Source: Streptomyces halobius
GTDB lineage: Bacteria; Actinomycetota; Actinomycetes; Streptomycetales; Streptomycetaceae
NCBI RefSeq assembly: GCF_023277745.1
Contig: NZ_CP086322.1
Coordinates: 8,184,001-8,248,000, forward strand
Direction: 5' to 3'
Length of the DNA: 64,000 bases
Shown: one piece after another, positions 31,332-39,899 of the stretch
How the letters are laid out: the number at the start of each line of letters is the position of its first letter
Position numbering within the stretch: the first letter of the stretch is position 1
Program-made: the position numbers and the translations under genes
The notes under the pieces: model-generated
Database searches by the model: none
Seen by the model: the letters and a program-made list of their open reading frames with translations, nothing else
Told to the model about the DNA's origin: nothing

Positions 31332-32223
31332 CACGATCATTGAGATTCTCCTGGGGAGGTCGGGGGAGTTGAGCGGGTTGCTGGGCGAGGTGGGGGGTTT
31401 CTCCGGGGTGTTGGGTGGTTTCCCGGGGGAGTTGGCTGGTTTCCCGGGGGAGTTGGGTGAGTTCCTGGGGGACGAAGCGGACGAGGGTGCCGGGGGCGAG
31501 CAGTGCCGCCGGTTCGCGTCGTGGGTCCCACAGGACGGTGTCGGTGGTGCCGATCAGCTGCCAGCCTCCGGGGGAGGAGCGCGGGTACACGCCGGTGTAC
31601 GGGCCGGCCAGGGCTACCGAGCCGACCGGGACCTTCGTACGGGGAGTGTCCCGGCGCGGCACGTGCAGCGGCTCGGGCAGGCCGGTCAGATAGCCGAAAC
31701 CGGGGGCGAATCCACAGAAGGCGACGTGGAACTCGGTGCGGGAGTGCAGCCGTATCGCCTCGTCGGGGGTGACGCCCCACAGGGCGGCGACATCGGCGAG
31801 GTCGGGGCCGTCGTAGTGGACCGGGATCTCGACGGTGGGGCGGTCGCCGGTGGTGAGGCGGGGGACGTCCCAGGTGGCCAGTTCGGCGGTGAATCCGCGG
31901 GGGTCCGCCAGGCCGTCGAGGAGGACCGTACGGGCGGCCGGCACGATGTCGCGGACCGGGGGCAGGGCGCGGTCGGCGGCCCGTCGCAGCAGCTCGGCGT
32001 GCAGCGCCTCGACGTCCTCGGGGCTGTCCAGCTCGATGAGCAGGCCGTGTTCGCCGACGGGGAACGGGGTCATGGGGAGCGGGCGGGGCGGGGGCGGTGC
32101 CAAGGGCTGCGGTTCGGAACGTGGTGTTTCGGAACGTGGTGTGGCGGAACGTTGGGGTTCGGGATGCTGTGGATCGGAATGCTGCGCTTTGGGAGACGTG
32201 GATCCGGGACGCTGCCGCCTCAT
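31315..32223 (-). CDS. pxpB: 5-oxoprolinase subunit B (KipI-like); upstream half of an IS-split pxpBC gene
   Basis: 302 residues. The KipI/cyclophilin-like carboxyltransferase domain spans about 50-245: EHGLLIELDSPEDVEALHAE, RTEFHVAFCGFAPGFGYLTG, RRDTPRTKVPVGSVALAG, YPRSSPGGWQLIGTT and ALLAPGTLVRFVP. It is preceded by a Pro/Ser-rich leader with repeated RSETPRSEP and followed by a linker with QLPRET repeats. The last eight residues (NDRVKPSA) and stop codon are supplied by the IS110 element. Start ATG 32223 overlaps the pxpA stop (ATGA). The domain itself is complete, so the subunit may still fold. Confidence 0.85.
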   Translation of the reverse strand: MRRQRPGSTSPKAQHSDPQHPEPQRSATPRSETPRSEPQPLAPPPPRPLPMTPFPVGEHGLLIELDSPEDVEALHAELLRRAADRALPPVRDIVPAARTVLLDGLADPRGFTAELATWDVPRLTTGDRPTVEIPVHYDGPDLADVAALWGVTPDEAIRLHSRTEFHVAFCGFAPGFGYLTGLPEPLHVPRRDTPRTKVPVGSVALAGPYTGVYPRSSPGGWQLIGTTDTVLWDPRREPAALLAPGTLVRFVPQELTQLPRETSQLPRETTQHPGETPHLAQQPAQLPRPPQENLNDRVKPSA

Positions 32224-33020
32224 AGGAAGCTCCGGATGCGCACGCCCGCCCCGCCGAGTTCGGACCGTACGCGGTGGGCCAGCTCCGCGGCGCCCGGTGT
32301 GTCGCCGTGCAGGCACAGCGAGCGGGCGGTGATCTCCACGCGCTGTCCGTCTACGGAGGCGACGGTGCGGTCGCAGGCCATGCCGAGGGCGCGCTTGACG
32401 ACCTCGTCCGGGTCATGGATCACCGCGCCCGCCTCGCGGCGTGGGACGAGGGTCCCCTCGGCGGTGTAGGCGCGGTCGGCGAACGCCTCGCCGACGACGG
32501 GCAGGCCGGCGCCCCGCGCGGCCTCGTGCAGCCGGGAGCCGGGCAGTCCCAGGACCGGCAGGCCGCCGCCGGCGGTGCGGATACCGTCGATGACGGCGTC
32601 GGCCTGCTCCGCGTCGTGGACGCACCGGTTGTAGAGCGCGCCATGCGGTTTGACATAGCCGACGCGGGCCCCGGCGGCGCGCGCGAAGACCTCCAACGCG
32701 CCTATCTGGTAGGCGATTTCATCGGCCAGCTCGTCCGGTGGCACGTCCATGGCGCGGCGGCCGAAGCCGGCCAGATCGCGGTAGGAGACCTGGGCGCCGA
32801 TGACCACCCCGCGCTCCGCGGCCAGCTCGCACACCCGGCGCATGGTGCCCGGGTCGCCGGCGTGGAAGCCGCAGGCGACGTTGGCGCTGGTGACGACGGA
32901 CAGCAGGGCCTCGTCATCGGTGAGCTGCCAGCGCCCGAAGCCTTCTCCGAGGTCGGCGTTGAGGTCGATGACGGGAGGGGTCGCGGCCTCGGTCACCGAA
33001 GCCTCGCTGCACTCGGTCAT
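32220..33020 (-). CDS. pxpA: 5-oxoprolinase subunit A (LamB/YcsF family)
   Basis: 266 residues of the LamB/YcsF fold: DLNADLGEGFGRWQLTDDEA (15-39 region), SANVACGFHAGDPGTMRRVC, GAQVSYRDLAGFGRRAMDVP, VGYVKPHGALYN and the C-terminal ARSLCLHGDTPGAAELA. Catalytic subunit of the prokaryotic PxpABC 5-oxoprolinase. ATG 33020 follows GGAAGG. First gene of the pxpA-pxpBC operon, divergent from gntR, with a perfect GntR operator between the two. Confidence 0.92.
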   Translation of the reverse strand: MTECSEASVTEAATPPVIDLNADLGEGFGRWQLTDDEALLSVVTSANVACGFHAGDPGTMRRVCELAAERGVVIGAQVSYRDLAGFGRRAMDVPPDELADEIAYQIGALEVFARAAGARVGYVKPHGALYNRCVHDAEQADAVIDGIRTAGGGLPVLGLPGSRLHEAARGAGLPVVGEAFADRAYTAEGTLVPRREAGAVIHDPDEVVKRALGMACDRTVASVDGQRVEITARSLCLHGDTPGAAELAHRVRSELGGAGVRIRSFL

Positions 33021-33202
33021 GCGCCTTCCGTTCCAAAGGGGCTCGGTTCCAAGGGTGCTCGGTTCCTGGGGTGTGCTCCGGGCGCGCGGTGCGGTGGCCG
33101 GTTGTGGGCGGGGCGCGGCGGCGTCCAGGCCGGCCGGCCCGTCTCCGTAGTGGCTCTCCCCCGAGGTCACCCGAGCCGACCGGCATTGCGACCCAAAGTA
33201 AG

Positions 33203-33219
33203 GGATCGTTGAACGATCC
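33203..33219. promoter_or_regulatory. GntR operator between pxpA and gntR
   Basis: Perfect palindrome GGATCGTTGAACGATCC. Its core TCGTTGAACGA (33206-33216) fits the FadR-subfamily consensus TnGTnnnACnA. The complementary strand reads on as CTTGTCGGATCGTT, the same 14 bases found at 34201-34214 before the transporter genes. Confidence 0.8.
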
Positions 33220-33333
33220 GACAAGGGGTGTGCACGTTCGTCCCTTCGATGTGTTGTTTCGCCCTCCGGTCTGGGATTGACTGCCCGACGAGGGTGACTG
33301 CCGCACGAACGACACCGGGAGACGGGGAGCGCA

Positions 33334-34077
33334 ATGGCCGGCGGAGTGACGAAGAACGATCAGCGGCGGCTGGCGGAGGTCTCGGGCCTGGAGACGGACC
33401 GCGCCCTGCTGGGGCGCTCCAGCACGGCCGAGCGGGTCGCCGCCATCCTGCGGGACCGGATCGCCGAAGGTTACTTCCCGCCCGGCGCGCGGCTCTCGGA
33501 GGAGAGCATCGGCGGTGCGCTGGGCGTCTCGCGCAACACGCTGCGGGAGGCGTTCCGGCTGCTGACCCATGAGCGGCTGCTGGTGCACGAGCTCAACCGG
33601 GGGGTGTTCGTGCGGGTGGTGACCGTCGAGGACCTGGAGGACATCTACCGGGTGCGCTCGCTGGTGGAGTGCGCGGCCGTCCGGGGCCTGGGGCAGGGGC
33701 CGTACGGCGCCCGGACGGTGGCGGCCGTCGAGGCGATCGAGGCGGCCGTGCGGGCGGGCGAGACCGCCTCCGCGGAACGGTCCTGGCAGGACCTTTCGAC
33801 CGCCAATATCCGCTTCCACCAGGCCGTCGTCGCCCTGGCGGGCAGTCCGCGCACCGATGAGCTGATGCGCGGTGTGCTGGCCGAACTCCGGCTGGTCTTC
33901 CATGTCATGGACGATCCGCGGCGTTTCCACGCACCGTATCTGACCCGCAACCGACAGATCGTCGAGGCCCTGCAGGCGGGCGACGCGGCCGAGGCCGAGC
34001 GGCTGCTGTCGGCCTACCTGGAGGACTCGCGCACCCAGTTGTCGGGGGCGTACGCCCAGCGCATCGCGGAGGAATGA
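33334..34077 (+). CDS. GntR-family (FadR/FCD) regulator of pyroglutamate genes
   Basis: 247 residues. Winged helix at about 28-100 (ILRDRIAEGYFPPGARLSEE, LGVSRNTLREAFRLLTHE). FCD effector domain at about 105-235, with candidate metal ligands in the Asp/Asn-x4-His pattern NIRFHQAVVALAGS and later His residues (LVFHVMDD). ATG 33334 follows GGGGAG. Position between pxpA and the transporter, and matching operators before both, suggest it represses the whole locus and is released by 5-oxoproline or a related ligand. That effector is inference. Confidence 0.9.
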   Translation: MAGGVTKNDQRRLAEVSGLETDRALLGRSSTAERVAAILRDRIAEGYFPPGARLSEESIGGALGVSRNTLREAFRLLTHERLLVHELNRGVFVRVVTVEDLEDIYRVRSLVECAAVRGLGQGPYGARTVAAVEAIEAAVRAGETASAERSWQDLSTANIRFHQAVVALAGSPRTDELMRGVLAELRLVFHVMDDPRRFHAPYLTRNRQIVEALQAGDAAEAERLLSAYLEDSRTQLSGAYAQRIAEE

Positions 34078-34099
34078 GGCGCCCGCCGAGGGCGCGGGG

Positions 34100-34346
34100 C
34101 AAGGCCGCTGAGGGTGTGCGCAAGACCTGCCGAGGGTGAGGCACAGGGCCCGCCGAGAGCAAGGCATAGGGCCCGCCGAGCAGTTCGCTTCTACAGACCT
34201 CTTGTCGGATCGTTGAACAAACGTCTAGCCTCCGCGGCAAGTTCGTTCAGTGTTCGTTCAGTGCTGTTCAAGCAGTCTCCTCAGCTTCCTCGGTCTCTTC
34301 AGCTTCCTCGCGGAACCCCGTGGGGCCGCACGCGGAAGGCGGATCC
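34100..34346. other. control region of the transporter operon
   Basis: Left part: imperfect direct repeats of GGCCCGCCGAG with GCAAGGC/GCACAGG spacers (about 34085-34185). Right part: GTTCGTTCAGTG repeated (34240-34265) and CAGCTTCCTCG repeated (34279-34310). The GntR operator at 34201-34220 lies between. No gene seen. Confidence 0.55.
34201..34220. promoter_or_regulatory. second GntR operator, before the transporter genes
   Basis: CTTGTCGGATCGTTGAACAA. Core TCGTTGAACAA (34210-34220) fits TnGTnnnACnA and shares its left 14 bases with the complement of the pxpA/gntR operator. Confidence 0.75.
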
Positions 34347-35054
34347 ATGATCGTGCTCCTCGGTGTGCTCGTGGTCGTGATCGGCTTCGCCACGAAGCGC
34401 AATCCCCTCCTGGTCGTGGGGGTGGCCGGTATCGTCACCGGCCTGCTCGGCGGGCTGTCACCCGGCAAGGTGCTCGCCGCGTTCGGCGACGGTTTCGCCA
34501 ACAGCCGGGCGGTGACCATCTTCGCGATCACCCTCCCGGTCATCGGTCTCCTGGAGCGCTACGGCCTCCAGGAACAGGCCCGCAACCTGATCTCCCGGTT
34601 CGCCCGGCTCACCACGGGACGCTTCCTCGCGCTCTACCTCGGCCTGCGGCAGATCGGCGCCGCGGTCGGTCTGACCAATGTCTTCGGGCACGCGCAGACC
34701 GTCCGACCGCTGGCCGTCCCGATGGCCGAGGGTGCCGCCGAACGCAGGTACGGCCAACTCCCGGACCGGACACGGGAGAAGGTCAGGTCGTTCTCCGCCA
34801 GCGCGGACAACGTCGGCCTGTTCTTCGGTGAGGACGTCTTCCTCGCGGTCGGTTCGATCCTGCTGATCACCGGCTTCGTCAACACGACCTACGGGACGCA
34901 CCTGGAACCGCTGCACCTCGCACTGTGGGCGATCCCGACCGCGGTGTGCGCCTTCACCGTCCACGGCTGGCGACTGCTGCGCCTGGACCGTCAGTTGGAG
35001 CGCGAGCTGCTCACCGCCCATGCCGAGTCCGCCGCCGTGGAGGCCGTCAAATGA
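34347..35054 (+). CDS. DUF969 family membrane protein, putative 5-oxoproline transporter subunit
   Basis: 235 residues with about five to six hydrophobic segments: MIVLLGVLVVVIGFATKRN, PLLVVGVAGIVTGLLGGLS, FAITLPVIGLLERYG, LFFGEDVFLAVGSILLITGF and LHLALWAIPTAVCAFTVHGW. DUF969 and DUF979 proteins occur as pairs next to pxp and pyroglutamyl-peptidase genes, and are thought to form a 5-oxoproline uptake system. ATG 34347 chosen after GGAAGGCG; the stop overlaps the next start (ATGA). Confidence 0.85.
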   Translation: MIVLLGVLVVVIGFATKRNPLLVVGVAGIVTGLLGGLSPGKVLAAFGDGFANSRAVTIFAITLPVIGLLERYGLQEQARNLISRFARLTTGRFLALYLGLRQIGAAVGLTNVFGHAQTVRPLAVPMAEGAAERRYGQLPDRTREKVRSFSASADNVGLFFGEDVFLAVGSILLITGFVNTTYGTHLEPLHLALWAIPTAVCAFTVHGWRLLRLDRQLERELLTAHAESAAVEAVK

Positions 35055-36019
35055 TCAAGGCAGAGTGGTTCTACTGGCTGGTCGGCCTCAGCTTCCTGGT
35101 GATGGCTGCCCTGATGGTCACCGACCGCAGCAACCCCAAGCGCTTCGGCACCGGCGCCTTCTGGGGATTGATCGGCGCCGGATTCGTCTACAGCAGCTGG
35201 GTCGCCGCCGAACAGGCGCCCGCCGAGCCCCTGGGCGCCGCCGTCCTCCTGATGGCCTGTCTGGCCGGCTTCGGCTTCACCGGACGCGGCACCCCCCGCA
35301 CCACCACCCCGGAGCAGCGCACCGCCAGCGCCGCCAAGCTCGGCAACAGGCTGTTCGTCCCCGCGCTCACCATCCCGGTCGTCGCGATGATCTGCGCCAT
35401 CGGCGCCAAGTACATCTCCCTCGGGGGCGAACCGCTCCTCCAGGAGGGCAGCGAGACCATCCTGGGCCTGGGCATCGGCGCCGTCGTCGCCCTGGTCGTC
35501 GGCATGGTCCTGCTGCGCGAGAAGCGGGTGTCGGTGCCCGTGCAGTCCGGCCGCTCCATGCTGGAGGCGATGGGCTGGGCGATGCTGCTGCCGCAGATGC
35601 TGGCCACCCTGGGCGCCATCTTCCAGGTGTCCGGCGTCGGCGACCAGGTCGGGAGGCTCGCCACCTTTGTGTTGCCCGAGGACTCGCTCTACATCGCCGT
35701 CGTCGTCTACTGCGTGGGCATGTTCCTGTTCACCATCATCATGGGCAACGCCTTCGCCGCCTTCCCCGTGATGACCGCCGCCGTCGGCTGGCCGGTCCTC
35801 ATCGGGCACTTCGACGGCAATCCCGCCGCCGTCCTCGCCGTCGGTATGCTCGCCGGATTCTGCGGAACCCTCATCACCCCTATGGCCGCCAACTTCAATA
35901 TCGTCCCGGCGGCCCTGCTGGAACTGAAGGACCAATACGGGCCGATCAAGGCCCAACTGCCCACCGCGGGCGCGCTGCTCGTCTGCAACATCGTGATCAT
36001 GGCGCTGTTCGCCTTCTGA
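35051..36019 (+). CDS. DUF979 family membrane protein, putative 5-oxoproline transporter subunit
   Basis: 322 residues with about nine hydrophobic segments, beginning AEWFYWLVGLSFLVMAALMV and ending AGALLVCNIVIMALFAF. A polar Asn-rich stretch within the last helices (IIMGNAFAAFPVMTAAVG, TLITPMAANFNIVPAALL) may line the substrate path. Coupled by ATGA to the DUF969 gene, forming a two-subunit permease. Pcp follows after 75 bp. Confidence 0.87.
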   Translation: MIKAEWFYWLVGLSFLVMAALMVTDRSNPKRFGTGAFWGLIGAGFVYSSWVAAEQAPAEPLGAAVLLMACLAGFGFTGRGTPRTTTPEQRTASAAKLGNRLFVPALTIPVVAMICAIGAKYISLGGEPLLQEGSETILGLGIGAVVALVVGMVLLREKRVSVPVQSGRSMLEAMGWAMLLPQMLATLGAIFQVSGVGDQVGRLATFVLPEDSLYIAVVVYCVGMFLFTIIMGNAFAAFPVMTAAVGWPVLIGHFDGNPAAVLAVGMLAGFCGTLITPMAANFNIVPAALLELKDQYGPIKAQLPTAGALLVCNIVIMALFAF

Positions 36020-36094
36020 TCCCGGTACGCCTGCCGAGCCCGTCCGCTGCCGACGACGTCCGCCGACCGCCCGACCACCGCCGAGGAAGACCCT

Positions 36095-36739
36095 ATGACC
36101 CGGGTACTGCTGACCGGATTCGAGCCCTTCGACGGGGAGTCCACCAATCCCTCCTGGCAGGCGGTGCGTGCCGCCGCTGCCGAACCGCCCGCCGGTGTCG
36201 AGGCGTTCGCCGTCGAACTGCCCTGTGTCTACGGGGCGTCGCTGGCCGTGCTGCGCGTCGCGATCGAGGAGACCCGGCCCGAGGTCGTGGTGTGCGTCGG
36301 CCAGGCGGGCGGCCGACCCGACATCACCGTCGAGCGGGTCGCCATCAACGTCGATGACGCCCGGATCCCCGATGCCGCGGGCGCCGAACCGGTCGACGAG
36401 CCGATCGTGCCCGGCGGGCCCGCGGCGTACTTCTCCACCCTGCCGGTCAAGGCGTGTGTGGCGGCCGTCCGGGGCGTGGGGCTGCCCGCCTCCGTGTCCA
36501 ACACGGCGGGCACGTTCGTCTGCAACCACGTCTTCTACGGGCTCGCGCATCTGATCGCCACCGAATTGCCCGGTGTGCGGGGTGGCTTCGCGCATGTCCC
36601 GTATGCCCCGGAACAGGTCGTGGACCGTGCGCGGCCGTCGCTGCCCGTCGCCTCGGTCGCGCAGGGGCTGCGGGCGATAGCGGTGACGGCGGCGACCACG
36701 CACACGGACCTCAGGGTGGCGGGAGGGGCTGTGCACTGA
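36095..36739 (+). CDS. pcp: pyroglutamyl-peptidase I
   Basis: 214 residues, C15 peptidase. Catalytic triad readable as Glu80 (ITVERVAIN), Cys143 (SNTAGTFVCNHVFYGL) and His167 (GGFAHVPYAPEQ), in the usual spacing. Begins TRVLLTGFEPFDGESTNPSW. Removes N-terminal pyroglutamate from peptides, producing the 5-oxoproline that PxpABC would hydrolyse. The logic of the locus is therefore peptide processing or uptake, then ring opening to glutamate. Confidence 0.95.
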   Translation: MTRVLLTGFEPFDGESTNPSWQAVRAAAAEPPAGVEAFAVELPCVYGASLAVLRVAIEETRPEVVVCVGQAGGRPDITVERVAINVDDARIPDAAGAEPVDEPIVPGGPAAYFSTLPVKACVAAVRGVGLPASVSNTAGTFVCNHVFYGLAHLIATELPGVRGGFAHVPYAPEQVVDRARPSLPVASVAQGLRAIAVTAATTHTDLRVAGGAVH

Positions 36740-36993
36740 GGGGCGGCCGTGCCTTGTCGGGGGCGGGTTCGGGGTGGGAGGGCGCTGCAGGCGGCCCCGG
36801 GCGGGCCGTGAACGTACTCCCGACCGGCGCGCCGTAGACTGACGCGTCGGCCGGTGAACGGTCCGTCGGTGGGTGAAACGGCCTGTCGGCGGGTCCGGCA
36901 GGTGGGCCGATGGCGGGGCGACCAGCGGCTTCGGCCGCGGCCGGGTCCGTGCCGTTTCGTCCGTTGTCAGTGGGACCGCCTACTCTGTGCGAC

Positions 36994-38532
36994 GTGACTT
37001 TTCCAGCCCCGGGGGCCACTGCGCCCCAGCTCAACGGGCCGAACCGGCCCGCGCCGGGCCCGGCCGCCGACGAAGGTCTGGCGCGCCGACTGCGCGCCCT
37101 CGCGTGCACCGCGCCGCTGCACGACCTCGACGCGCGCAAGGCCAACCTCGCGGGCGAGTACGGGGTCTACGCGATGGCGGAGGTGGCGCTCGCCGTCATC
37201 GATCTCGTCACGCTGACGATGGACTTCGACACCGGCGCCGATCACGAGGAGATAGTGGCGAAGGTGCTGCCCCGGGTCGCCGCGCAGACCCCGGGCCGCC
37301 CCGCGGCCGAGCACGAGCGGGTGGCCCGCTGGGTGCTGGAGAATCTGATCAACGTCGGCAGCGTGGACCGCGGCTTCCGCGCCGTCTACGGCACCTTCAA
37401 CACCGACGGTGAGTACGTCCGCCGCGACTACGACTTCAAGCTCATCGAGGAGGTGCCGGGCGCGGGCGGCAGCGTCTATCTCCGGGCCACCGACGAAGCG
37501 GTCAACGTCCTGGTCGGCGCACTCGACACGGACGTCACCAGCGCCCAGATCGCCGCCGAGGTCAAGCTGGAGGTGCTGATCGACCGCGGCCGGCTGGCGG
37601 ACGCCCAGCTCGCCGCCGAGCAGGCCCGCTACCGCACGGTGCAGTACGCCGAGACGCTGCGCCGCACCCTGGACGCCACCCGGCGCAACGTCCGCGCGGT
37701 CGACTGGCTGGAGACCGTCCCCGACATGATCAATGAGGCGCTCGATCATGTCGCGGACCGCTATCGCCATGAGAACGCGATCCTCACCAACATCCGCAAG
37801 GCCCGTGACGAGACAGAGGCGGTGAATCCCAAGACGGGCGAGCACAAGCGCCGCGCCGCCGAGCTCGTCGACATCGTCAAGGACTGCATCCGCCGGCACA
37901 CCCAGCTCCAGTCCCGGCTCCTGGAGGCCGGTCCGCTCTTCCGCGCCGAGCAGGACCGGCAGGCGTTCGCGGCCCCCACCGCCCGCTCCGGGCTCGACCT
38001 CTACGGCCAGCTCGTCGCCCCGCTGCTGCCGCTGCCCGCCCAGCGCGCCATCCGCGTCACGGACGCCTTCTTCGCCCGCGGGACGGGCCTGCGCACCCCG
38101 TCGGCGGTCCGCGTCGGCGATCTGGTCGACGTGCTGCTCACCCCGCCCATGGAGCGTGCGCACCTCGGCGCCGAGATGCCCGAGCCCGACCTCGTGGCGA
38201 CGCCGGACGACAGCCGCTTCAGCGAGGAGCAGCTGGATGCCGCGATGGAGCTGCTCGATCTGCCCGCCGACGCGCCCCGTCGGCTCTCCGGGCTGCTCGC
38301 CGAGGCGCGCCGCAAGGATCCCGAGCTGCCTTATCTCGTGGCCCTGCTGGCGGTGCATGCGGCCAGCCCGCCGGTCGGTACGGCCTACCGGCAGGGGGAG
38401 CAGCAGCTGCTCTTCGCCGTCGACGACGGCACGGAGCTGGCCGACCCCGAGTTCGGCGGCGCCGATCTCATCGTCGGCACGGCTTTGCTGGACGCGGCCG
38501 GCATGGCCGCCGACCGCTCGGAGGTGACCTGA
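36994..38532 (+). CDS. MukF/JetA-like (kleisin-type) subunit of an SMC-like complex
   Basis: 512 residues from GTG 36994. TACTCT lies 8 nt before the start, so the message may be leaderless. Winged-helix-like N-terminal part (about 25-150) with FRAVYGTFNTDGEYVRRDYD, then IAAEVKLEVLIDRGRLADAQ, then a long helical middle (200-330) and a second compact domain. Position and architecture match JetA (DUF3375-like), MksF and MukF, the kleisins of MukBEF/Wadjet complexes. Followed directly by a Pro-rich ORF, a KITE-like gene and a giant SMC. The assignment is by operon order plus fold-type reading, not by a clear motif. Confidence 0.65.
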   Translation: MTFPAPGATAPQLNGPNRPAPGPAADEGLARRLRALACTAPLHDLDARKANLAGEYGVYAMAEVALAVIDLVTLTMDFDTGADHEEIVAKVLPRVAAQTPGRPAAEHERVARWVLENLINVGSVDRGFRAVYGTFNTDGEYVRRDYDFKLIEEVPGAGGSVYLRATDEAVNVLVGALDTDVTSAQIAAEVKLEVLIDRGRLADAQLAAEQARYRTVQYAETLRRTLDATRRNVRAVDWLETVPDMINEALDHVADRYRHENAILTNIRKARDETEAVNPKTGEHKRRAAELVDIVKDCIRRHTQLQSRLLEAGPLFRAEQDRQAFAAPTARSGLDLYGQLVAPLLPLPAQRAIRVTDAFFARGTGLRTPSAVRVGDLVDVLLTPPMERAHLGAEMPEPDLVATPDDSRFSEEQLDAAMELLDLPADAPRRLSGLLAEARRKDPELPYLVALLAVHAASPPVGTAYRQGEQQLLFAVDDGTELADPEFGGADLIVGTALLDAAGMAADRSEVT

Positions 38533-38897
38533 TGCCCGGCGCCGAGCGGGAGCGGCGGCCGGTGTGCGGCCGGCCGCGTCCCGGTCCGGTGCGCCGACGG
38601 ACCACGCCAGGGGGTGCGTCGTGTGGTGTGCCATGGGGCGCGCCGCCGTCGTCCGCCGGGCGGCCCGCACCGTCCGTGGGCCGGCCCGTCCCCTCCGGCG
38701 TCCGACCCGCCCCACCCGTGACATCCGGCGTCCGACCCGCGGCAACCGCCGGCCGGCCCGCGCCACGCCCGGCAGCGTCCGCCGACCGCGCCAACCCCGA
38801 CCATCCCGCAACGTCCGCCGGTTCCCCCGATACCGCCGATTCCCCCGAATCCGCGGCGGTCTCCGAGCCCGTCCCCCGCAAGGAGCTTGTCCCGTGA
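38532..38897 (+). CDS. Pro/Ala/Arg-rich ORF exactly filling the gap between kleisin and KITE genes
   Basis: 121 codons. Its ATG shares one base with the upstream stop, and its TGA overlaps the downstream GTG start (GTGA). Third positions are mostly G/C. The product is low-complexity: GRPAPSVGRPVPSGVRPAPP, repeated GVRPA and AGRPA units, then an acidic tail. It could be a genuine disordered linker protein, a translational bridge that keeps ribosomes coupled, or the remnant of a fused protein. No family recognised. Confidence 0.4.
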   Translation: MPGAERERRPVCGRPRPGPVRRRTTPGGASCGVPWGAPPSSAGRPAPSVGRPVPSGVRPAPPVTSGVRPAATAGRPAPRPAASADRANPDHPATSAGSPDTADSPESAAVSEPVPRKELVP

Positions 38898-39832
38898 CCG
38901 AGTACGACGCCGACGAGGTGCCGCAGCCGGACCTGGCGCCCGGGGCGGGCGAAGCCGGCTGGAGCGCGCGCACCACCGACGCCGAGCCGGCAGCGGCGGC
39001 GCCCCCGTCGCTCACCCCCGCCGACGCCGCCGACGCCGCACGGCTGGTCTCCTTCGGGCTGCAGCCCAAGCTGCTGCCCGCCCGCGACGCCGCATACACC
39101 GAGCTGCTGCGCCGCTACCGGGAGGAGCCCGCCTTCGCCCGGCTCGCCGACGCCGTCGCCACCGGCCTCGGCCTGGTCGTCCTGGAGGTCTCCACCCGCG
39201 CCGGGATGGCCGTCACCGCCGCCGAGGACTCCGTCTTCGCGGTCCGGATGGGCGACTACGCCCGCCGCGCCTCCGCCGACTCCGCCGACCGCTTTCTGCA
39301 CGGCCTGGCGCATCTCGCCGTCGCCGCGCTGGCCTTCCCGCGTCCCGAAGACCTCGCCGACGACGGCTACATCGGCCGGATCACCGTCAACGGCGTCGAC
39401 GCCTTCGTCCGGCAGGCATGCCGCCGCCTGGAGGAGCGCGCCGAGCGGGACGGCGAGAACACCGACCCGGTCAGCGACGCCCCCGGCCTGGAATCCGCCT
39501 GGCGCGTCTACGCGCGTCGCAGCGCGACCGGCGCCACCAAGGACGCCCGGCGGCTGGCCGGTTCGACCACCGGCATCATCGCCAAGGCCGTCGCCTTCCT
39601 CGTCGACTCCGGTTTCCTGCAGCGCACCGGCGACGACTCCGGAGGCACCTACCGCACCACCGCCCGCTACCAGCTCCAGGTCCGGGACATGGCCGGCAGC
39701 GCCGCCATGGCCGAACTCCTGGAGCTGGGCGTCGTCCCGGTCACCGACGGCAGCGCCTCGCTGCTGCCCGGCGAGGACACCGACGACCTCGATCTGGTCG
39801 CCGACGCGGGCCTGCCCTTCCACTCCGGCTGA
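38894..39832 (+). CDS. MukE/JetB-like (KITE) subunit of the SMC-like complex
   Basis: 312 residues; GTG 38894 follows AAGGAG. An acidic disordered leader (1-50) is followed by winged-helix-like segments: YTELLRRYREEPAFARLADA, GLGLVVLEVSTRAGMAVTAA, then KAVAFLVDSGFLQRTGDDSG with TYRTTARYQLQVRDM. Size and position between a kleisin-like gene and an SMC match DUF4194/JetB/MksE. Expected to bridge kleisin and SMC heads. Confidence 0.65.
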   Translation: MTEYDADEVPQPDLAPGAGEAGWSARTTDAEPAAAAPPSLTPADAADAARLVSFGLQPKLLPARDAAYTELLRRYREEPAFARLADAVATGLGLVVLEVSTRAGMAVTAAEDSVFAVRMGDYARRASADSADRFLHGLAHLAVAALAFPRPEDLADDGYIGRITVNGVDAFVRQACRRLEERAERDGENTDPVSDAPGLESAWRVYARRSATGATKDARRLAGSTTGIIAKAVAFLVDSGFLQRTGDDSGGTYRTTARYQLQVRDMAGSAAMAELLELGVVPVTDGSASLLPGEDTDDLDLVADAGLPFHSG

Positions 39833-39899
39833 CCGGCACGAACGACCGCCGCCCACCCCAACCGCCCCGCAACACCCGCCACAACAACGAGAGTCCGCC

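Larger units (their letters stand above)
29933..31344 (+). mobile_element. IS110-family insertion sequence, intact, inside pxpBC
   Basis: About 1412 bp including one AG. Both outer junctions carry AG followed by A (29931-29933 and 31343-31345). Joining the flanks at one AG gives TTCCTTAAGATTCTCCTGG, an uninterrupted pxpB-to-pxpC reading frame, which fixes the ends. There are no terminal inverted repeats and no longer target duplication, as expected for IS110. It contains a roughly 170-nt non-coding left end and one transposase gene. The left end carries CCAGGAGAAT, the exact complement of the right flank outside the element. Confidence 0.85.

Noticed and set aside
32220..33224. Longer pxpA product starting at 33224
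   Set aside because: The extra 68 residues run through the GntR operator and are unconserved. ATG 33020 has a good ribosome site.
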